From the NCBI GenBank assembly GCA_964017195.1, contig OZ024887.1, forward strand, positions 9,426,160 through 9,490,159: a DNA stretch of 64,000 nucleotides, written 5' to 3'. The notes below the pieces were generated by a model. The model saw only the letters and a list, made by a program, of their open reading frames with translations. It searched no databases and had not been told where the DNA came from. The position numbers and the translations under genes are program-made. The DNA is from Siderastrea radians. Taxonomy: Eukaryota > Cnidaria > Anthozoa > Scleractinia > Rhizangiidae. This document shows, one piece after another, positions 57,324 through 64,000 of the stretch (position 1 is its first letter; every line of letters starts with the position of its first letter).

Positions 57324-58245
57324 TTAGAAAACTGGTATGACCTTGATTATCGACTCCTCGTCTGCATCCTTATCCTTACTCTTTTTTAAATCTTCGTCCT
57401 TTTCCTCCTCTGGTCGGTACTCCAGCGCTGCAGCCACACCTCCAGCGCTGATCGCCAGCAGCTTTTTAAATTTCCAGACGCCGTGTTCAGGGTTGAAGTC
57501 GATTGGACATCGGCGAATATATTCCCCATCCTCTGAGTACATAGACACCTGGTACTTGAGATAGGCTAATTCGAATGAGGCGTCGAATAAGGCGATAAAG
57601 AGGGTTCTACTTCCGCAAATGATTGCACTGTCACGATCAGGTGAAGGCTCATTCAGAACCAGCCCCTTTTCTAACGCCAGGGAGCCTTTTTCCTGTGCAC
57701 CATAAATGTACAAAACGGTTTGGAAGGAGTCATACACAAAAACACGCCCAAAACCAGCCGCAGTATGACAATAACGTGGAGACGTACGACACGAGATTTT
57801 AATGCTATCCAGGAGCTTACCCCGATTCTCGTACACTTGCACTGTATAATCGACTTCGGTCAGCTCTCGTGCTGTACCAGTCTCCATTGGGGATGAAAGC
57901 AAGGACACCAGGATGTTCTTATCGTCGTCGACAACGATTGACTGGATTTTAACCTCCGCTGCTGTCAGGTAAAATTCGTGTTGCTTTCACCATTGCTTTC
58001 TTTTTCCTGTCGCGCGGCTGGATCGCAACATAAATGTTGTCGTCCTCGTCGGTTGCTACGTCTTGAATAGAATATTCAGCTGGATCAAGTTCGTTCTCTG
58101 TAAGAAGACCCAGAGGCTGGAGGAACGTCCCATCGTTATCGAACACTTTTACGCTTTTGCCATCCGATACCATCAACTGGCCTTGCTTGTTTTCCGCCAT
58201 ACCATCCACAGAGAAAACCCCACTCTCGAGATACAAAAACGGGCG
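57324..58245 (-). pseudogene. NHL-like propeller paralogue E, 5'-truncated and frameshifted
   Basis: Only the propeller half survives. From about 58236 it reads VFSVDGMAENKQGQLMVSDG and on through blade two. Then about 23 nt are missing near 57985 (between MVK and the paralogues' HEFYLT), shifting the frame. The remainder to 57324 is open and ends in the acidic tail. The whole helical half and the start are gone: at 58246 the sequence jumps to promoter-distal flank shared with C (for example GAGGAAGTCAAAGGCATTGTC-like, 58255 on). E arose by a deletion joining upstream flank to the middle of the gene. Confidence 0.85.
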
Positions 58246-58864
58246 ATCGATTTATTTATCGAGGAAGAAGATTTGTGAGGATACCCAAAGTATTGTCTTT
58301 GCAAAAGCTTTTTATAACAGTGGCAATTGACGGATTTCTTTGATGTTCTGCCTGTAAACAGATCCAATCTACGTTGTTTTTAAAATTCACACATCCACCG
58401 CTGCACAGGAAGCCTTTAGTGATCGGAATAGTACTGAAAACGTAAGATTTTGCTTTATCATGCGAGCTAAAACAGCAATACAATATCATAGGAACAAGAA
58501 CACCGGGCAGGAACATCAGTCTTCGAAGAGGTCCGCGGTTTTTTAAACTTCCTGAGTAAGTCACGCTATACTCTTATACGCATCTGTCATTTTAACGTGA
58601 CGCAATCCGTTGAATTATCACAATTATCACTCAAAAACCGCTCCCTGTAAAAGAGTTTCGTTTTGGACACCTACAAAGGTTTTGAAGAAAAACTCAACAG
58701 CACACTAAACAAAGTAAAAAGGCATGTATTTCTGAACACCAGTAAGGGAAAAACCACCATCCGACGCACCAAACACACCTATCTTACACACCGAGGAAGG
58801 GAGTTTGTTATCGAGAAAGTATTTTGCAAATAGTTTTGTACAAATGAAGCAACTGCTTTGACTT

Positions 58865-59370
58865 ATAATAGATCCACTTGCCAACATTTAATTCACACAC
58901 TCACTCCTGCTTAAGAATCCTTGTGTGATCGGAATAGTAGTGGGCGCTATGAGCAGTAAAACTCAAATTCAATACAAAAGAAAAAAAAACAGAAAAGGAA
59001 TTAAACAGTCACCGCTGCGATTAAATTAAAATAAATCCACTCTCGAACATTTAATTCACACACCCACTGCTGCGTAAGAAGCCTTAAGTGATCGGAATAG
59101 TACTGGGCGCTTTGAGCTAAAACACCTATTCAATATCACAATGAAAGGAAAGTCAAAAACAGGAAAAGGAATTAAACAGTTACCGCTATTTATAAATAAT
59201 AATAGATCCACTTGCGAACATTTAACACACCCACTGCTGCGTAAGAAGCCTTAAGTGATCGGAATAGTACTGGGCACTTTGAGCTAAAACACCAAGTCAA
59301 TATCGAAATAAAAGGAGAGTCAAAAAGGGGAAAAGGAATTTTTAAACAGTTACCGTTATTTTTCTTCCCT
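58865..59370. repeat. Three tandem copies of the promoter-distal module, about 165 bp each
   Basis: AGTGATCGGAATAGTACTGG-type phrases follow CACTGCTGCGTAAGAAGCCT at about 58895, 59070 and 59230, each followed by AGCTAAAACACC-like and AAAAGGAATTAAACAG phrases. One copy of the module also lies upstream of each paralogue (41310, 45010, 51005, 55240, 58415). Here it is amplified without a gene. Confidence 0.75.
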
Positions 59371-60247
59371 AGAAAAAACACACGGACTGATCCGGGCAAA
59401 AACACTAATGCAATATCAGAAAGAGCCGTATTGTGAAAGTGCGAGTTCACAAAATGCTGTGGTTTTCCCCTCACGCTATGTTTTGGCCGACTCTAATCTG
59501 TTTTCATCATCGACATCTTAATTTGCCATTAACTGTGGTAAATTTCTCTCACGTTTTGTTATTTTCAGATTATAAATTCTCGAGAGCAAAATCGCTTGTT
59601 CGCACCCAGGTGTGTAACTGAATGTTCAAGATGAAAATATCTTCACCAGCTCGTTAAGTATAGAGGAAGTCTAAAATATTGACTCAACGTTAGCCAGTTG
59701 ATGTCATAAAACGGTGCACTTTTGACCGTTTAAAGTTGGGGCGGATTTTTTCTTGTCTTTTTCTTCCCTTACGTATGACATACCTGCATGCGTCAGCACA
59801 TCTTTGTGAAGCAGAGCTGAGATAGTGTTCCCAGCAGCAACTCGTTCTATAGTTGCCTGTTACCTGGTTACCATGGTTATCATTTCGGAAAGAGGCAGTC
59901 TGGTACTTAGATCTTCTACAGTTTATCCGTTCATCAACGATAATTTGGCAGCAAAACCAGATTACAGATTGATTAACCGGTTATTGAAAGAGGTTTTTTT
60001 ACACCCAAAATAACTGGGTGCGCTTTTGTACAAGGCAAAAAAACAACCCTGCCCGTTAAAACGAGGTGGCCCATTCACTGTCACCTCCTCTTTTGAAAGC
60101 TGACTCGTTGTTGTTGTTGCTGCTGCTGCTTTTTTCCAATCAGTTTACTCAAACATATTAAATTTATAACAGCGTGAAAATTCCTTTGTTGGAGAATCAT
60201 AATAGAAAAAGTCGTTCTTGGACACCAACAATTAAACTGAAATTAAG

Positions 60248-60665
60248 TGTAAAGAACGTCATCGCAGTTATAGACACAACCTTTGCAGTTGCGAAAAAAT
60301 TCAGGCTTGTACGAGAGTCGAACCTCTGCGATAAATGAATGAATGAATGAATGAATGAATGAATGAATGAATGAATGAATGAATGAATGAATGAATGAAT
60401 GAATGAATGAATGAATGAATGAATGAATGAATGAATGAAAACTTAACTAACGTGTCACGTCTTCTAGCTGGCTACATGTAGCCTTCTAATTGGGACACCT
60501 AGTAGTTAAAAAACTAATTAAGTATAAGATTATATTCGGTGTTTAAAATGATAATCACAACTCTCCTACCTAAATGACAGTAATCAAGGACTACGTAAAA
60601 GATTAAATGCGAAACCGGTGCAGCGCTCTAACCAACTGACATTGAGCTAACAAGCCAACTGAGAG
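60248..60665 (-). mobile_element. tRNA-derived SINE split by an insertion
   Basis: The A-box half TTAGCTCA..GGTTAGAGCG lies at 60660-60610, and the B-box half AGGTTCGACTC plus body (TACAAGCCTGAATTTTTTC, GCAGTTGCG..) at about 60330-60250. In sister SINEs these are adjacent. The gap 60334-60603 is a foreign insert flanked by GCGA on both sides. Confidence 0.65.
60331..60603 (-). mobile_element. Microsatellite-tailed retroelement 3' end inside the SINE
   Basis: About 25 AATG units (60333-60437), then AACTTAACTAACGTGTCACG and GGGACACCTAGTAGTTAAAA. This matches in style the ends at 8926 and 41080. GCGA is duplicated at the borders. It is the youngest of three nested layers here. Confidence 0.6.
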
Positions 60666-60679
60666 CTGGTTACAGAGAA

Positions 60680-62222
60680 AATTGTCTGTAAAGAATTTGT
60701 AAGATCCATTAAAGGCCCAGCGGAATCCTTGAAGTGTGCGATGAGGGGGATAAACGGGTACCCAGCGATAAGCAGATTTAATGTCAACGGTGGCGAAGTA
60801 GCAGCCTGGGTGCATGAGAGCGATAGCATCATCGATAGTCTTGTAGCGGTAAGATTCGCAGGATATGTAGTCATTGACAGAGTTGTTTAGAGGGCGACTC
60901 ATGTCTGTTATGGGTCGAGGGTCGCCTGAATCCTTCTTTATAACGCACCCGATGGCGTTGACGCGAAGCGGTTTGTGGCGAACTTCTTGGATGCGATGGG
61001 AACAAAGTTTGTCATGAAAGCAGTTTGCCGAGGGCTGGTTTTACATCAGGGTTTTCGGCGCTCCGATAATTTTTGCAGTCCGCTGACGAAACAGTAGAGA
61101 GGTCGTTGGCAAGATGAAAACCATGTGCGATGCCCGAGAGAATAAAATCTTTGTCGCTTGGGTCAGAGTCCATTTCTCGACACCAAGTGTCGAAATGGCG
61201 CGTAAGAGAGCAAATGTTGAGCAGATCAGGATCTGGAGAGAATAAATTCGAGCACGATGCAGAAATAGCGTTTGAAGAGGTTGAGTTGGCCGCTGCCGTT
61301 GGAGAATTAACTGGTCAATTGGAGGACGATTTTTTTCCCTGGTGAAGACTGAGAACGATGAAATACGGCTCCGTGTTGCGTGGAGTCGCACACGAGACAC
61401 GCGTGTGTGTAATTGCACCCTGCACAGTTATTGGAATCCTCGTTCCACTTGTAGCAGTGTTTACCAAAAGACTTCGAGCCACCAGCTTGTGAATTACCTG
61501 GACGGGAACGACCGCGATCTCGGGGCCGAGTGTTAGATGTTTTCACCGCCGAAGAGTCAAAATGGTGGGCCTGCAGATCGTTAAGCGAGGTATGATCGTC
61601 GTAAGCCGCCTCGCCACGCGCGACCATGCCACGAAACTCATCATCGAATTGGAGAATGGCCGTGGTGGAGAAAGCGATTGCTTTTTTGGATAAAAATTTC
61701 AAATAGCGGCAGAGCTGTTGAGCCTGGACGTGCTCACCGCTGTGCAGCAAACCGTCCAAAATCGAGAAGTAACCAGCTATGAACTCTGAATAGCTTAGTT
61801 CAAGCGAGTTGACTTTTACGTCCGCTTTGCCGCTACGGGGCTTGAGGTAAATAGCCTCGTGGGCTCGTGGTAAAGACTTTGTCTTACCTTGGCCAGTCTT
61901 TTCACTGTCTTTTCCAAGTCCTTATCGCCCTCCTTGTTCTGTGAGAGGGCTAGAATTGACGATTCCAAGGCGTCAAGTTCATTGGCCAGTTGGCTGGAGA
62001 CTGCGGCACCGCCAGCGCCAGCCGTGGTTGGGGGAGATGTAGCTGGTTGTGCTGTGAGCACAGCTTTCTTGAGAAGACAGCGTTGAGCCGTTGATAAGTC
62101 GAGGCTTGTGATAACGTCAGCTGTCATGGCCTTAATGTAATGAATTCCTCTTTAACGAGAGATTTGATGGTGTGGGCAGGGAAGCCATTGGCCTCGCACC
62201 ACGCGTGTGTTTCCTCATCCAT
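60680..62222 (-). pseudogene. Retroelement remnant: gag-like then reverse transcriptase (DIRS-like?)
   Basis: From ATG 62222 on minus: a SAM-like start (ETHAWCEANGFPAHTIKSLV), an indel near 62130, TSLDLSTAQRCLLKKAVL, a coiled segment, then a Cys/His cluster (CYKWNEDSNNCAGCNYTHAC) at about 61460. After frame breaks comes an RT N-terminal part with GDPRPITDMSRPLNNSVNDY and FATVDIKSAYRWVPVYPPHR (60930-60740). The RT palm is cut off at about 60675 where the SINE begins, before the YxDD box. RT motifs of this form fit DIRS/Ngaro or related elements; class is uncertain. It is non-functional. Confidence 0.65.
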
Positions 62223-62540
62223 GGACGAAAATTGAAGTAAAGATCGAAGCAGAAATCGAGCGAGCTAGTGAAAGGCGTGTGAAGAGAACTGACTGTTTCG
62301 CAACACGGCGGGATAAAACTGATACTAGACAATTAGCGGAAGTACGTCACTGCACTGTCACGGTTCGTTATAAAATTTATGTAATTTATAAGTTCACCAG
62401 AGCTTTCTTTCGGAACTCACCTGAGTTCCTTTGTCGATGATGTGAATACTAATCTGAAAAGCACAGGGCACTCCATTGATTGGACCAGTACAAAGATCAC
62501 GTCACGTCACGTGACCAGCTCAGATCAGTACGAGGCCATA

Positions 62541-64000
62541 TTAAAGGTCAAATAAACCAAAATTTCGACATTTTTTCTTTCAATCCAATTTACTTGTTAT
62601 GTGTTGATTTGGTATCAAATAAACATAATCTGAAGTTTCAAGTCAATTGGACTTAGGATCGCAGAGATAATGGCACGTGAAAAGTGCTACTTTTTGGCCT
62701 TCATAATCGTAGAGTGGTCGGGAAAGTTGTCGGTAAATTGTCGGAAATAACACTAGTGACGTCACTGTTGGCGAGCTGGAAAATTGCGGGGATTCGAAGT
62801 GTGAGGACTTGAGCGGAAAATCATGGTGTTTTGTGCTGCTATGAGAGTAAAGTAAGTAATTTTAAGTTTCCAGAAGATCCAGACCTGCCTCAAGAATGGC
62901 TCAAAGAATGAAAGGAGGATCGTTTCAACCCACAAAACACTGATTCATGTGTCTGTGCAGACCAGTTTACACCACAGGTAACCAAAGCGATTCGATCGAA
63001 AATAATCGGCGGTTTTCCATGGAAAATACCTAAAAATCCAAATAAAGTTTGAAGAACCTTACCTGTTATGTGTTTGCTGTGTTTTTGCCGGTTTTTCGAG
63101 CTTGTAGAGGTTGTTTTGAGCGGTAAGTTACAGCGGTATAAACCATCCATGTCCGCCCAAGAACGGAGCAACTTCACACAGGAATTCCAAGTGCGTGTTC
63201 AGCATTTGCACAACGTATAAATTTAGAGGTAAGAATTTTGCATTTTGTTCAATATATCTATGACTAGCTTGTATCTTCTGATGGTTGTTAACTCTTTCAG
63301 CTAGTTCAATTGAGAATTATAAGTCATAGCAGTTACTAAGCATTAACAATAACCTCGGGTTTTTGGCGCATAAATTAGGCTTCAATAATTATAAACAAAC
63401 GTAAATTTTGAGCTCTGAATGTAATATTTTTCACACACTAAAATATTTCAGTTTTATCGCTTTCATACAGCGGCTGCAGGCCCTTCTTAAGCCTCTCACA
63501 AGCCAACACTCAAGACAACCAACAACATAAACCCAGATTTAATAAACTGGCCTAGTTTCTAAGTGTTGTGGCTTTTCACTGGCAAGCAGGTCCCAGGGGG
63601 GGTACTCCGGATTTCCAGTGACGGTGATAATCGAAGGATTTTTTTTGGGGGGGGGGGGTTGAAATTTTCCATTCCAGGATGCTTTTGGGTAGGAAAATTT
63701 GACAAGCATTTTTTTGGGTGGCTTGATTTAAGTAGAGATTTTTTGGGTATTCAAAACAATCTGAAGAGTTGTGGTAGTGCCTGTGTATCCTGGCCGCGTA
63801 GTTCTGCGAATATTAAGTACTGACAACCAAACTTGTTTTGCGGTTGTTTTAATTATATTTAACGATGGTGTCACATTACATTGCATCTGTTTCATAAAAC
63901 CGGTTATACAATAGTCAGTAATAGTCCGCAAAGTGTCCCGGGTGTATTTCACAAGGCTTCAATTCATTCAACTGATTTCTCATCCATCGTGTTTATCCCC
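62541..64000 (+). mobile_element. Left part of a TTAA-flanked THAP transposon (Kolobok-like)
   Basis: TTAAAGGTCAAATAAACC at 62541 is followed 280 bp later by a THAP-type first exon. Kolobok transposases carry THAP domains and duplicate TTAA. No right end is visible; the element may be truncated or run out of the window. 63000-64000 shows no further recognisable coding. Confidence 0.4.
62823..62977 (+). pseudogene. THAP zinc-finger exon, degenerate
   Basis: After a start context ATCATGG the frame (one base off the ATG) reads LCCYESKVSNFKFPEDPDLP, QEWLKE, stop, KEDRFNPQNTDSCVCADQF, TPQ, then the donor GTAACC at 62978. C-x-n-FxFPxDPxLxxxW...DxFxP...S.VC..xF is the THAP C2CH layout, with the final His replaced by Gln. 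One frameshift and one TGA make it inactive. THAP domains bind DNA in transposases and host factors. Confidence 0.55.

Noticed and set aside
63590..63730. Another P-family element near the window end
   Set aside because: It has a G tract and GGGGGTACTCC-type phrase but none of the internal P phrases, so family membership is not supported.

Overview
The window is eukaryotic nuclear DNA, AT-rich and gene-sparse, with spliced genes and very many short transposable elements. The cytochrome P450 type, a LamG+CUB membrane protein, the tRNA-derived SINEs and the NHL-type propeller family point to an invertebrate metazoan. I think an anthozoan cnidarian (stony coral or relative) is most likely, but that is inference from gene and repeat style, not a database match.

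Layout. 1-12,000: no convincing protein gene; LINE and SINE remnants, MITEs (one nested in another) and a perfect 97-bp inverted promoter-like module. 12,112-22,410 (minus): a complete five-exon CYP3-like cytochrome P450 of 510 aa. Its second intron carries a 2,970-bp hAT-like element with exact 8-bp target-site duplications, and its third intron carries three copies of a degenerate coding repeat. 25,097-32,818 (plus): a complete seven-exon gene for a 702-aa type I membrane protein (signal peptide, LamG, CUB, one TM helix, long cytoplasmic tail with PPTY and LPPY motifs). 33,000-38,000: repeats, including a 481-bp palindromic element inserted at TTAA inside an AT-rich tandem repeat.

37,976-58,245 (minus): a tandem array of five paralogues of an intronless gene. 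Each has an unrecognised all-helical N-terminal half, a six-bladed NHL-like propeller and an acidic tail. Only the second copy in window order (B, 596 aa) is intact. A has one in-frame TGA, C several frameshifts, D one 11-nt deletion, and E has lost its N-terminal half and has an internal deletion. Promoter blocks with TATA-like boxes and an intergenic TIR element are amplified with the genes. I consider this array the best candidate for an undescribed system.

58,860-64,000: triplicated promoter-distal modules, a gag/RT retroelement remnant ended by a SINE that is itself split by a microsatellite-tailed insertion, and the start of a TTAA-flanked THAP-containing (Kolobok-like) transposon.

The P450 and the receptor are divergent neighbours with 2.7 kb between start codons. 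Nothing in the sequence links the P450, the receptor and the NHL-type array functionally.
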